Below the pieces are notes generated by a model. The model searched no databases. It worked only from the letters and a program-made list of their open reading frames with translations, and was not told the origin of the DNA. Positions 25,757 to 34,829 of a DNA stretch of 64,000 nt are shown here, one piece after another (the first letter of the stretch is position 1; every line of letters begins with the position of its first letter). The position numbers and the translations under genes were made by a program. Source of the stretch: Xanthobacteraceae bacterium (GTDB lineage: Bacteria > Pseudomonadota > Alphaproteobacteria > Rhizobiales > Xanthobacteraceae); assembly GCA_019454205.1 (NCBI GenBank), contig CP075369.1:2170001-2234000 (forward strand), read 5' to 3'.

Positions 25757-28700
25757 TTATTCTGCGGCTTCGCGCGGGATGCGCGCCGGGTCATAAGAGA
25801 GAAGCGGCGCAAGCCAGCGCTCCGCCTCTTTCACGGTCCAGCCCTTGCGCTCGGCGTAATCCTCGACCTGATCGCGGTCGATACGGCCCACGCCGAAATA
25901 CGCCGCTTCCGGATGGCCGAAGTAGAGGCCCGACACGGCGGCACCCGGCCACATCGCGAAAGATTCGGTGAGTTCGACGCTGGTGGCCTTCGTTGCGTCG
26001 AGCAGCCGGAAGATCGTCGCCTTCTCGGTGTGATCCGGCTGCGCCGGATAGCCCGGCGCAGGGCGGATGCCGCGATACTTCTCCGCAATCAGGTCTTCGT
26101 TCGAGAGCGTTTCATCCGGTGCGTAGCCCCAGAACTCCTTGCGCACGCGCTGGTGCATCCGCTCGGCGAAAGCTTCCGCAAGACGATCCGCCAGCGCCTT
26201 CACGAGGATCGCGCTGTAATCATCGTTCTTCTTCTTGAACTCGTCCGCCTTCTCGTCCTCGCCGATGCCCGCGGTGACGACGAACGCGCCCACATAATCC
26301 GGCACGCCGGTTTCCACCGGCGCGACGAAATCCGCGAGCGCGATGTTCGCGCGCGTCTCGCGCTTCGGCATCTGCTGTCGCAAGGTATGGAACGTCGCGA
26401 GCTTCTCTTTCCGCGTATCGTCCTTGTAGAGAACGACATCGTCGCCCTGCGCGTTCGCGGGCCAGAAGCCGATCACGGCGCGCGCCTCGAACCACTTCTC
26501 CTTCACGATACGGCCGAGCAACGCTTTCGCGTCGTTATAGAGCGTGCGCGCGGCCTCGCCCTGCTTCGGATCGTCGAAGATTTGCGGATAGCGGCCGGTC
26601 AATTCCCATGACTGGAAGAACGGCGTCCAGTCGATGCAAGGCACCAGTTCGGCGAGATCGTATTGCACAAACTCTTTCGTGCCGAGGAAGGCCGGCTTGT
26701 GCGTCTGGCCGGTGGAGAATTCCAGTTTGATCTTGTTCGCTCGCGCATCCGCGATCGAAATACGGCGCTGCTCCTGCGAGCCGCGCGCGTGCGCTTCCGC
26801 AACCTTCTCGTATTCCTTACGCACGCTGTCGAGTTCGATCACGCGCGTATCCGGGTTGATGAGCTTCGACACCACGCCGACCGCGCGGCTGGCGTCCAGC
26901 ACGTGCACCGCCTGGCTGCGGCGATAATTCGGGGAAATCTTCACTGCTGTATGCACGCGGCTCGTAGTAGCGCCGCCGATGAGCAACGGCAGGTCGAAGC
27001 CCTCGCGCTCCATTTCGCTCGCGACATGCGCCATCTCTTCGAGCGACGGCGTGATCAACCCCGACAGCCCGATGATATCGCAGCCTTCCTTGCGCGCGGT
27101 TTCGAGGATCCTCGCGGCCGGCACCATCACGCCGAGATCGACGATCTCGTAGTTGTTGCACTGGAGCACGACGCCGACGATGTTCTTGCCGATGTCATGG
27201 ACATCGCCCTTCACCGTCGCGAGCAGTATCTTGCCGTTCGATTTCGCGGCGACGCCGGTGCGCCGCTTCTCTTCTTCCATGAACGGCATCAGGTAGGCGA
27301 CCGCCTGCTTCATCACGCGCGCGGACTTGACCACTTGCGGCAGGAACATCTTGCCTGCGCCGAACAGATCGCCGACCACGTTCATGCCCGCCATCAGCGG
27401 ACCTTCGATCACGTCGAGCGGTTTCGCGGCGGCTGCGCGCGCTTCTTCCGTGTCGCCGTCGATGAACTCGGTGATGCCGTTGACCAGCGCATGTTCCAGT
27501 CGCTTCTCGACCGGCCATGCCCGCCACTTGAGATCGGCTTCCTTCTTCTCGCCGCCAGCGCCCTTGAATTTCTCGGCGAGCGCCAGCAGCCGCTCGGTCG
27601 CATCCGCGCGGCGATTCAGCACCACGTCTTCGCAGGCGTCGCGCAGTTCCGCCGGGATATCGTCATAGAGCGCGAGCTGCCCCGCGTTGACGATGCCCAT
27701 GTCCATCCCGGCCTTGATGGCGTGATAGAGAAACACCGCGTGCATCGCCTGACGCACCGTTTCATTGCCGCGGAACGAGAACGACAGGTTCGATACGCCG
27801 CCCGAAATATGTGCGTGCGGAAGCTTCTGGCGGATGATCTGCGTCGCCTCGATGAAGGCGACGCCATAGCCCGCATGTTCCTCGATGCCGGTCGCGACCG
27901 CGAAGATGTTCGGATCGAAGATGATGTCTTCCGGCGGGAAACCGACTTCTTCCGTCAGAATCCGGTACGCGCGCGCGCAGATTTCCGTCTTGCGCTCGAC
28001 CGTGTCGGCCTGCCCCTGCTCGTCAAACGCCATCACGACGACTGCCGCGCCGTAACGGCGCACGAGACGCGCTTGATGCTTGAATATCTCTTCGCCTTCC
28101 TTCATCGAGATCGAATTGACGATGCCCTTGCCCTGAATGCATTTCAGGCCCGCCTCGATCACCGACCACTTCGAGGAGTCGACCATCACCGGCACCTTGG
28201 CGATGTCCGGCTCCGACGCGATCAGGTTGAGGAAATCGACCATCGCCTTCTCGGAATCGAGCAGGCCTTCGTCCATGTTGACGTCGATGACCTGCGCGCC
28301 GTTCTCGACCTGCTCGCGCGCGACCGCGAGCGCCTCGTCGTACTTGTTGTCGGTGATCAGCTTGCGGAATTTCGCCGAGCCGGTGACGTTGGTGCGCTCG
28401 CCCACGTTGACGAACGGAATTTCCGGCGTGAGCTCGAACGGCTCAAGGCCGGAAAGCCGCAGCCGCTTCGGCAATTCGGGAATCTCGCGCGGCTTCTTGC
28501 TGCGCGTGACGCCGCAGATCGCGGCGATGTGGTCCGGTGTGGTGCCGCAGCAACCGCCGACGATATTGACGAGGCCTGAAGCGGCGAACTCCTCGATCAG
28601 GCTCGCCATGTATTCCGGGCTTTCGTCGTAAAGACCGAACTCGTTGGGCAGGCCCGCGTTCGGATAGGCACAGATCAGCGTCTCCGCGACCTTGCCGAGT

Positions 28701-29497
28701 TCGGCGATGTGCGCGCGCATTTCCTTCGCGCCGAGCGCGCAGTTGAGGCCTACCGAAAACGGCTTCGCGTGCATCACCGAATTCCAGAACGCGGTCGGCG
28801 TCTGGCCGGACAGCGTGCGGCCGGAAAGATCGGTGATCGTGCCGGAAATCATGATCGGCAATCGCACGCCGCGCTCGTCGAACAGCTTTTCGACGCCGAA
28901 GATCGCGGCCTTTGCGTTCAGCGTGTCGAAGATCGTCTCGATCAGGATGATGTCCGCACCGCCGTCCATGAGGCCGCGCGTCTGTTCGTGATATGCGCTC
29001 GCCAATTCGTCGAACGAAGTGGCGCGAAAGCCCGGATTGGAAACGTCCGGCGAAATCGACGCGGTGCGGTTGGTTGGACCCAGCGCGCCCGCGACGTAAC
29101 GCTTGCGGCCGTCTTCCTTCTCCATGATCACAGCGGCTTCTTTCGCGAGCTTCGCGCCCTGCACGTTCAGCTCATAGACGTACGACTCCATGCCGTAGTC
29201 GGCCTGCGCGATCGAGGTCGAGGAGAAGGTGTTGGTCGAACAGATATCCGCGCCCGCGCGGTAATACATCAGGCAGATGTCACGAATGGAATCCGGCCGC
29301 GTGATATTGAGGACGTCGTTGTTGCCCTTGATGTCGCGATTCCACGCATCGAAGTGCGAACCGCGATAGCCGGCTTCGTCCAGCTTCAGTTCCTGGATCA
29401 TGGTGCCCCAGGCGCCGTCGAGCACGAGAATGCGCTCCTTCGCGATCTTGCGAAGCGCGCGCTCGGTCTGGGTCAGCGTATTGTCCTGCGTACGCAT
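25757..29497 (-). CDS. metH: MetH, cobalamin-dependent methionine synthase
   Basis: Transfers the methyl group of 5-methyl-THF to homocysteine through cobalamin. All modules are present in 1246 residues: the homocysteine-binding TIM barrel with Zn ligands in GLNCALG and VGGCCGTTP, the pterin-binding barrel (PFVNVGERTNVTGSAKF, VMVDSSKWSVIEAGLKC), the cap and cobalamin domain with DVHDIGKNIVGVVL (axial His), and the C-terminal reactivation domain (RPAPGYPAQPDH). It is the last gene of the sahR-like/metF/metH operon, 16 bp downstream of metF, so it is likely controlled by the operator at 31428. The enzyme implies a cobalamin requirement. Confidence 0.98.
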   Translation of the reverse strand: MRTQDNTLTQTERALRKIAKERILVLDGAWGTMIQELKLDEAGYRGSHFDAWNRDIKGNNDVLNITRPDSIRDICLMYYRAGADICSTNTFSSTSIAQADYGMESYVYELNVQGAKLAKEAAVIMEKEDGRKRYVAGALGPTNRTASISPDVSNPGFRATSFDELASAYHEQTRGLMDGGADIILIETIFDTLNAKAAIFGVEKLFDERGVRLPIMISGTITDLSGRTLSGQTPTAFWNSVMHAKPFSVGLNCALGAKEMRAHIAELGKVAETLICAYPNAGLPNEFGLYDESPEYMASLIEEFAASGLVNIVGGCCGTTPDHIAAICGVTRSKKPREIPELPKRLRLSGLEPFELTPEIPFVNVGERTNVTGSAKFRKLITDNKYDEALAVAREQVENGAQVIDVNMDEGLLDSEKAMVDFLNLIASEPDIAKVPVMVDSSKWSVIEAGLKCIQGKGIVNSISMKEGEEIFKHQARLVRRYGAAVVVMAFDEQGQADTVERKTEICARAYRILTEEVGFPPEDIIFDPNIFAVATGIEEHAGYGVAFIEATQIIRQKLPHAHISGGVSNLSFSFRGNETVRQAMHAVFLYHAIKAGMDMGIVNAGQLALYDDIPAELRDACEDVVLNRRADATERLLALAEKFKGAGGEKKEADLKWRAWPVEKRLEHALVNGITEFIDGDTEEARAAAAKPLDVIEGPLMAGMNVVGDLFGAGKMFLPQVVKSARVMKQAVAYLMPFMEEEKRRTGVAAKSNGKILLATVKGDVHDIGKNIVGVVLQCNNYEIVDLGVMVPAARILETARKEGCDIIGLSGLITPSLEEMAHVASEMEREGFDLPLLIGGATTSRVHTAVKISPNYRRSQAVHVLDASRAVGVVSKLINPDTRVIELDSVRKEYEKVAEAHARGSQEQRRISIADARANKIKLEFSTGQTHKPAFLGTKEFVQYDLAELVPCIDWTPFFQSWELTGRYPQIFDDPKQGEAARTLYNDAKALLGRIVKEKWFEARAVIGFWPANAQGDDVVLYKDDTRKEKLATFHTLRQQMPKRETRANIALADFVAPVETGVPDYVGAFVVTAGIGEDEKADEFKKKNDDYSAILVKALADRLAEAFAERMHQRVRKEFWGYAPDETLSNEDLIAEKYRGIRPAPGYPAQPDHTEKATIFRLLDATKATSVELTESFAMWPGAAVSGLYFGHPEAAYFGVGRIDRDQVEDYAERKGWTVKEAERWLAPLLSYDPARIPREAAE

Positions 29498-29513
29498 ACT
29501 TTCATTCCAGTAT

Positions 29514-30383
29514 TCAGGCGGCGGCCGCGTTTACGGGCCGGATGCCGAGAAGATGACAGATCGCGAACACGAGTTCGGAACGGTTCAATGTGTAAAAGTG
29601 GAATTCGCTTACGCCGCGCTCGCGCAGGTCGTTGACCTGCTCAGCGGTGACGGTGGCGGAAACCAGCTTGCGCGTTTCCGCGTCGTTCTCCAGGCCTGCG
29701 AAGCGGTCCGCCAGCCATTGCGGAACGGTCGTGCCGCAGGGCTGCGCGAACTTCTTCACCTGTGCGAAATTCAGAACGGGAAGGATTCCTGGCACGACGG
29801 GAATATTGATCCCCGCCGCGCGCACGCGTTCGAGATAGCGGAAATAGAGATCGTTGCCGAAGAAGAATTGCGTGATCGCGCGCGTCGCGCCCGCATCCAC
29901 CTTGCGCTTCAGCAGGTCGATTTCGGCGTCGAACGACGGGCTGTCGGGATGCTTCTCCGGGTAAGCAGAAACCGAAACCTCGAAGTCGCCGATCTTGCGG
30001 ATACCCTCGATCAGTTCCGGACTGCCGGAATAGCCGCCCGGATGCGGTTCGAACTTCGTGCCCGCGCCAGTCACCGGATCGCCACGCAGCGCCACGATGT
30101 GGCGCACGCCTTCCTTCCAGTAATCGCGCACGACCTCGTCCGTTTCCGCGCGCGTGGCGCCTACACAGGTCAGATGCGCGGCGGGAGTGAGAGAAGTCTC
30201 GCGCAGGATGCGCGCAATCGTGCCGTGGGTGCGCTCGCGCGTGGAGCCGCCCGCGCCATAGGTGACGGAGACGAAACGCGGATTCAGCGCGGCGAGCCGC
30301 GCGATGGAAGACCACAGGGTCTTCTCCATATCATCCGTTTTCGGCGGGAAGAATTCGAACGAGACCTGAATATCCTTACTCAT
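29514..30383 (-). CDS. metF: MetF, methylenetetrahydrofolate reductase
   Basis: FAD enzyme reducing 5,10-methylene-THF to the 5-methyl-THF used by MetH. The 289 residues have SFEFFPPKTDDMEKTLW at the N-terminus, VSVTYGAGGSTRERT (folate/FAD), HIVALRGDPVTG and the AITQFFFGNDLYFRYL block. ATG 30383 is chosen: it shares one base with the upstream stop (TGATG) and has GGGAGG at 7 bp, better than the GTG at 30386. Confidence 0.96.
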   Translation of the reverse strand: MSKDIQVSFEFFPPKTDDMEKTLWSSIARLAALNPRFVSVTYGAGGSTRERTHGTIARILRETSLTPAAHLTCVGATRAETDEVVRDYWKEGVRHIVALRGDPVTGAGTKFEPHPGGYSGSPELIEGIRKIGDFEVSVSAYPEKHPDSPSFDAEIDLLKRKVDAGATRAITQFFFGNDLYFRYLERVRAAGINIPVVPGILPVLNFAQVKKFAQPCGTTVPQWLADRFAGLENDAETRKLVSATVTAEQVNDLRERGVSEFHFYTLNRSELVFAICHLLGIRPVNAAAA

Positions 30384-31387
30384 CACGCAACCTCCCGCCC
30401 CTGCTCTGCGAGCATTATTCTTGGATCGCGCGCGGCCCAGACCGAGACCGTGAGTGCGCTATCGGATTTCTTTTCCGCCGCGAGTTCGCGATGGCGGTCG
30501 AATTCGAGACCGGCTTCCTTCAGCCATTGCTCAATGGCGTCCGGCGCGAAGCCAAGACGGCGATGCGCGTGTTCGTCGCGCAGGAATTCGAGTTTATGCG
30601 GCGCGAAGTCCACGACCACAAGACGGCCGCCCGGACGCAGTACCCGCGCCGCCTCGCGGATCGCCCGCGCACCGTCGTCGAGATAATGCAGGACCTGATG
30701 CAGCACGATGGCGTCGAACGAGTCGCGCGGGAACGGCAGATTGAACAGGTCGCCCTGCCGCACCGAGCAGTTCTTCAGTCCAGCGCGGTCGAGATTGGCG
30801 CGCGCGAATTGCAGCATCTCCGGGTTGAGGTCGATGCCGACGCCGCGCGAAATCTCCGGCCCGAACAGTTCGAGGATACGTCCCGTTCCCGTACCGAGAT
30901 CGAGCAGCGAGTCGATGCGCTTGCCCGTGAAGGCTTCACGCACCGCAGCCTCGACTGCGGCTTCCGAAACATGCAGCTTGCGCAATTCGTCCCAGCGCGC
31001 GGCATGCTTGCGGAAATAATTCTGGGCCGCCGCCTGCCGTGCAGCGCGCACCTGCGCAAGGCGTTCGCGGTCGCGCTCGAACACCGGGTCCGAACTGTCC
31101 GCGAGTTTCAAAATCGCATCGGCGAGCGGCGCACCGGCGCCGTCGTTAGCGCGGCGATAGAACGCCCAGCTCGCTTCGCGGAACCGCTCGACGATGCCCG
31201 CTTCCGCGAGCAGCTTCAGGTGACGGGAAATGCGCGGCTGCGACTGGCCGAGAATGTCGGTGAGGTCCGAGACGGTGAGTTCCGCCTGATCGAGCAACGC
31301 AAGCAGCCGCAGACGCGTGTCCTCCGCCGCGGCCTTCAGCCCGCTGAGGAGTTCGTCGAAATTGGAGGCGGCTTTCTTCCGGACCAC
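30383..31387 (-). CDS. SahR-like ArsR-family regulator fused to a SAM methyltransferase domain
   Basis: Predicted repressor of methionine-cycle genes. Residues about 1-95 form an ArsR-type winged helix (SNFDELLSGLKAAAEDTRLR, VSDLTDILGQSQPRISRHLK). Residues about 130-320 are a class I methyltransferase fold with LLDLGTGTGRILELFGP (SAM loop) and DAIVLHQVLHYLDD. Known SahR proteins sense S-adenosylhomocysteine and control sahH, metF, metH and related genes; some carry this C-terminal domain, which probably forms the sensor. I start at GTG 31387 (AGCAGGG upstream) because the longer GTG at 31432 lies inside the operator palindrome. It is coupled to metF. Confidence 0.88.
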   Translation of the reverse strand: MVRKKAASNFDELLSGLKAAAEDTRLRLLALLDQAELTVSDLTDILGQSQPRISRHLKLLAEAGIVERFREASWAFYRRANDGAGAPLADAILKLADSSDPVFERDRERLAQVRAARQAAAQNYFRKHAARWDELRKLHVSEAAVEAAVREAFTGKRIDSLLDLGTGTGRILELFGPEISRGVGIDLNPEMLQFARANLDRAGLKNCSVRQGDLFNLPFPRDSFDAIVLHQVLHYLDDGARAIREAARVLRPGGRLVVVDFAPHKLEFLRDEHAHRRLGFAPDAIEQWLKEAGLEFDRHRELAAEKKSDSALTVSVWAARDPRIMLAEQGREVA

Positions 31388-31408
31388 GCCAGAACCCTGC
31401 TCAAGAAG

Positions 31409-31425
31409 GCGGGCCAATGGCCCGC
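31409..31425 (-). other. Hairpin in the leader between operator and start codon
   Basis: GCGGGCC-AAT-GGCCCGC is a perfect 7-bp GC stem with a 3-nt loop, 22 bp upstream of the GTG start at 31387. No U-tract follows. It may influence leader mRNA stability or translation, or be accidental. Confidence 0.4.
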
Positions 31426-31427
31426 AG

Positions 31428-31453
31428 ATCACATAAGGATATCTTTATGTGAT
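31428..31453 (-). promoter_or_regulatory. SahR-type operator palindrome upstream of the met operon
   Basis: A 26-bp palindrome centred between 31440 and 31441 with half-sites ATCACATAA and TTATGTGAT around a GATATC core; only one base pair is mismatched (AAGGATATCTTT). The AAAGATATCTTT-like core is the type of site described for alphaproteobacterial SahR. It is placed to control the sahR-like/metF/metH operon, and possibly the divergent opgC, whose start is 94 bp away. Confidence 0.8.
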
Positions 31454-31546
31454 TAAGTATGGGTAAGCAAGCCGCTACCGTAAAGGCCGGGAAAACAATG
31501 CAAACCCCGTATTTTCAGGGTCAAAACCCTCTACTAGTGTCGGGGT

Positions 31547-32710
31547 ATGGCCAATCCATTGTCGCTGGCGATTCCGGCCGGCACCATCACGTTGCCGCCG
31601 AAAACCCGCGACCTGCGGCTGGATTTTTTCCGCGGCCTCGCGCTGTGGCTGATCTTCCTGAACCATGTCCCGTCCAACTTCGTGGGCTGGTTCACGACCC
31701 GCAACTTCGGTTTCAGCGATGCCGCGGAGATGTTCGTGTTCATCTCCGGCTATACCGCCGCTTTCGTCTACGGACGCGTGATGCTGGAGCGCGGTTTCAC
31801 GGTTGCGGGCGCCCGCATCCTGAAACGGGCCTGGCAGATCTACGTCGCCTTCATCTTCTTGTTCATGATCTATCTCGCGCAGATTTCATGGGTCTCCGCG
31901 CGCTTTGAAAATCCGCTCTACGTGGAGGAGATGAATCTCCTGCACTTCCTGCAGCGGCCGGAAGTGGTGATCGTCGAGGCGCTGTTCCTGCGCTTCCTGC
32001 CGGCCAACGTGGACGTCTTGCCGCTCTACATCGTGCTGATGGCGGTGTTTCCGCTGATTCTCTGGCTATTGCTGCGGGCGCCGAATATCGCACTCGGCCT
32101 TTCCTTCCTGGTCTATCTCGCCGCCCGTTACTTCGGATGGAATTTGCCGGGGTATCCCGCGGACAAGACGTGGTTCTTCAGCCCCTTTGCCTGGCAGTTC
32201 TTGTTCGTCATTGGCGCTTGGTGCGGGGTTGGAGCGGTAAAGCAGGTGGACTGGCTGTTGCGCTCCAACTGGCTGCTGATTCTCGGCGTGATTTACCTGC
32301 TGTTCGCTTGCGGAATGCAGCTTTCCGCCAATTTAGGAATGCCGCTAGAGATATACCCCGACTGGCTTCTGATCTTCCCGTTGGACAAGACCGGGCTGGA
32401 CCCCTTCCGCCTTGCCCACTTCCTTGTTCTCACCGCGGTCGTCGTTCGCTTCGTGCCCGCGGATGCACAGTTTTTGCGCAGCGAATGGGCCAAGCCGTTG
32501 ATTCTATGCGGCGAACACTCGCTGGAAATCTTCTGCCTCGGGGTATTTCTGTCATTTACCGCGCATATTTTGATGATCGAAATATCCGCCCGGATCGGTT
32601 TTCAGGTCCTTATTAGCCTTGCGGGTATCCTGATCATGATTGCCCTTGCAGGCATCATGACGTGGTATAAGAAGATGCAAAGCCGGGCACCGAAGAACCT
32701 GGCGGCTTAG
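31547..32710 (+). CDS. opgC: OpgC-domain membrane acyltransferase
   Basis: Predicted integral-membrane acyltransferase of the OpgC family, which succinylates osmoregulated periplasmic glucans. The 387 residues begin with DLRLDFFRGLALWLIFLNHV, the family N-terminal signature, followed by FGFSDAAEMFVFISGYTAAF (helix 2) and about ten membrane helices in all. The segment LILCGEHSLEIFCLGVFLSF near the C-terminus is also typical. It is followed at 30 bp by two SGNH-hydrolase genes, suggesting a joint role in adding or removing acyl groups on an exported glycan. The exact substrate cannot be read from sequence. Confidence 0.85.
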   Translation: MANPLSLAIPAGTITLPPKTRDLRLDFFRGLALWLIFLNHVPSNFVGWFTTRNFGFSDAAEMFVFISGYTAAFVYGRVMLERGFTVAGARILKRAWQIYVAFIFLFMIYLAQISWVSARFENPLYVEEMNLLHFLQRPEVVIVEALFLRFLPANVDVLPLYIVLMAVFPLILWLLLRAPNIALGLSFLVYLAARYFGWNLPGYPADKTWFFSPFAWQFLFVIGAWCGVGAVKQVDWLLRSNWLLILGVIYLLFACGMQLSANLGMPLEIYPDWLLIFPLDKTGLDPFRLAHFLVLTAVVVRFVPADAQFLRSEWAKPLILCGEHSLEIFCLGVFLSFTAHILMIEISARIGFQVLISLAGILIMIALAGIMTWYKKMQSRAPKNLAA

Positions 32711-32740
32711 ACTTTGGTATAAAGATGCCACGGGGGCCCC

Positions 32741-33490
32741 ATGCGGGCCAGAATGCTTGGAGCGGCGCTGTTTCCGCTCCTTCTCTCGACAGGAATGGTT
32801 GCCGCGCAGGACGATAAATGCGCGGTGCCGGATTATTTTGTCGAGCCGTACTTCAAGACTCCTCGCGCAGCAGTCTCGCTGCGCACGAACAAGTCGCTCC
32901 AGATCCTGATCGTTTCCAGCGCGCCATCGCAAACCCGTATGGGTGAGAAGCTGCGCTCCTATCCAATGTTCTTCGAGGCCGCGTTGCGTGAGCGGCTGCC
33001 CAATTACGAAATCCGCGTGACCATTCATTCGGAGCCGCGCAAAGGCATCAAGGATATTCTCGCAGCGCTTCCGAAAGCGCTCGAAACCGCGAAGCCTGCG
33101 CTGGTGATCTGGCAGACCGGAGTCGTCGAGGCGATTACCGGCATGGACCCTGACAAGTACGAGCGGAAGCTGGAAGCCGGTATAGAGATGATCCGAAAGA
33201 CCGGCGCCGACGTCCTGCTAGTCAATCCGCAATTCAGCCCGCGTACTTCGTTCGTGACCAATTCGGGATCGCTGAACGAACGCATCCGCCGGGTCGCATC
33301 CTATGCCGACGTGCCGCTGTTCAACCGCTACGACATGATGCGCCAGTGGCATGAAAACGAAGTCTTCGATTTCGCGGCTCTGAAGAACGACGGCACCTTC
33401 GAGGCGGTACACCGCTGCCTCGGCCGCAATCTCGCGGAATATGTTTCGCGTGCGGCTTCTTTCGCGGAGATCGCAAAGCTCCGCCAATGA
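32741..33490 (+). CDS. Degenerate SGNH-hydrolase-like secreted protein
   Basis: Secreted protein of 249 residues with a signal peptide ending near MVAAQ-DD. Its order of blocks follows its downstream neighbour, a canonical SGNH esterase, but motifs are altered: the nucleophile region reads LIVSSAPSQT instead of GSSST, and the block III Asn region reads WQTGVVEAI where the neighbour has WQVGTNALL. A possible catalytic Asp/His pair remains in NDGTFEAVHRCL. It is probably a diverged duplicate that either lost hydrolase activity or uses a different oxyanion hole. It overlaps the next start by 4 bp (ATGA), so the pair is co-translated. Confidence 0.7.
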   Translation: MRARMLGAALFPLLLSTGMVAAQDDKCAVPDYFVEPYFKTPRAAVSLRTNKSLQILIVSSAPSQTRMGEKLRSYPMFFEAALRERLPNYEIRVTIHSEPRKGIKDILAALPKALETAKPALVIWQTGVVEAITGMDPDKYERKLEAGIEMIRKTGADVLLVNPQFSPRTSFVTNSGSLNERIRRVASYADVPLFNRYDMMRQWHENEVFDFAALKNDGTFEAVHRCLGRNLAEYVSRAASFAEIAKLRQ

Positions 33491-34269
33491 AGATTCAGCA
33501 TTTCCTTATTGTGGCGGGCGCCCTGCTCGGCCTCGCGCCCGCGGCTCTTGCCGAGACCGTGCCGCAATGCGCCCCCAGCACGGATTACACGCGCCTTTCC
33601 GCGCCGCTTGCGCGCGTCGCCGAGCGCGTTGCGAACCGCGAAACCATCACCATTGTCGCGATGGGTTCGTCTTCCACCGCCGGCGTCGGCGCGACTACCA
33701 TCGAACAGAATTATCCGAGCCAGCTTGAGAAGCGCCTGAAGGCCCGCTTCCCCGGCATCGCCTTCCGCGTCATCAACCGCGGCATGAGCGGTGCCGTCGA
33801 CCGCGAAATGCTGGCACGCTTCGAGGAAGATATCCGCGCCGCCAATCCCGATCTCGTGCTCTGGCAGGTTGGCACCAATGCGCTGCTGAACTCCGATGGC
33901 ATCACCCGCGAAGGCGACGTGATGCGCGACGGCCTGCGCCGCCTGCGCGCAATCGGTGCCGATGTCGTGCTGATCGACCCGCAATATGCGCCCAAGGTTC
34001 TGAAAGACCCCGATGCCGAGCCGATGGTCGAACTCATCCGCACTATCGCCCGCGAAGAGAAGGTGCCGGTCTATCACCGCTGGGCGCAAATGAAGGAATG
34101 GAGGGAAGTCCGCCACATTCCGTTCGAGGCATTCCTATCCGCAGACCTCTTTCATATGAATGACTGGAGCTATGCTTGTTGGGCAGAAGCGCTCTCGCAG
34201 GCGATCGCCATTTCCGCGACGCAGGGTGGCACCCAGTTCGCCGGCAGCACCCCGGCATTCCGCCCGTAA
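33487..34269 (+). CDS. SGNH/GDSL-type periplasmic hydrolase
   Basis: Esterase-like protein of 260 residues with a signal peptide (HFLIVAGALLGLAPAALA). SGNH blocks are intact: block I IVAMGSSSTAGVG with the nucleophile Ser, the Gly block VINRGMSG, block III WQVGTNALL with the oxyanion Asn, and block V LSADLFHMNDWSY with Asp and His. It is third in an opgC-SGNH-SGNH unit, so deacylation of a periplasmic glycan is a reasonable inference. The end is 9 bp from the convergent thioesterase gene. Confidence 0.85.
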   Translation: MKIQHFLIVAGALLGLAPAALAETVPQCAPSTDYTRLSAPLARVAERVANRETITIVAMGSSSTAGVGATTIEQNYPSQLEKRLKARFPGIAFRVINRGMSGAVDREMLARFEEDIRAANPDLVLWQVGTNALLNSDGITREGDVMRDGLRRLRAIGADVVLIDPQYAPKVLKDPDAEPMVELIRTIAREEKVPVYHRWAQMKEWREVRHIPFEAFLSADLFHMNDWSYACWAEALSQAIAISATQGGTQFAGSTPAFRP

Positions 34270-34278
34270 TCTCTCCGC

Positions 34279-34806
34279 TTACTTTTTCTCGCCCTGAATG
34301 ATGAAGCACGTCGTCGTCGCGTGCGCGTAGAGCTTGTCATCCTTGTCGATCAGCCGTCCTTCCGCGATTGCGGTACGCGCGCCAGAGTGGACTACCTTGC
34401 CTTCCGCACGCAACCTACCGGTCTTCGCCGTGATGCCGCGCACGAAGTTCAGCTTCAGTTCCAGCGTCGTGTAGCCGGTGCCTGCGGGCAATGTCGTCTG
34501 CACGGCGCAGCTCATAGCGGAATCCATCAGCGTCAGCGCGACACCGCCATGCACCGTGCCGATCGGATTGTAGTGAAACTCTTTTGGCTCGATCTCGAAC
34601 ACAACAAAGCCCGGCTCCACCACCGTCAGGTCGAAATCGAGCGTGTCGGTTATCGGCGGGTTCGGGATTTCGCGGTCGCGGATTTTCTGGAGAAACTCAA
34701 GGCCCGGCATGGTCAGGACCAGCCCCGCGCTCTGTTTCGGATCCTTCCATTGGAAGGTCCGCGTCCGCTCCCCTGAATTCGCCTGTGCATTCGATTGCAC
34801 ATTCAT
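34279..34806 (-). CDS. PaaI-family hot-dog thioesterase
   Basis: Predicted acyl-CoA thioesterase of 175 residues. The hot-dog signature IGTVHGGVALTLMDSAMSCA contains the HGG motif, and TTLELKLNFVRGITAKTGRL is the second beta-strand block. ATG 34806 is chosen because GGGAGG lies 5 bp upstream; the longer frame to 34848 would run into the operator palindrome. It is divergent from the marR gene and shares the 47-bp palindrome, so MarR control is very likely. Confidence 0.85.
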   Translation of the reverse strand: MNVQSNAQANSGERTRTFQWKDPKQSAGLVLTMPGLEFLQKIRDREIPNPPITDTLDFDLTVVEPGFVVFEIEPKEFHYNPIGTVHGGVALTLMDSAMSCAVQTTLPAGTGYTTLELKLNFVRGITAKTGRLRAEGKVVHSGARTAIAEGRLIDKDDKLYAHATTTCFIIQGEKK

Positions 34807-34829
34807 GCCGGCCTCCCGCACTGCTCGTT

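Noticed and set aside
26663..28579. 638-codon open frame on the plus strand opposite metH
   Set aside because: Composition (Arg, His, Asp) is that of a reverse-strand shadow of metH; no motif or start signal.
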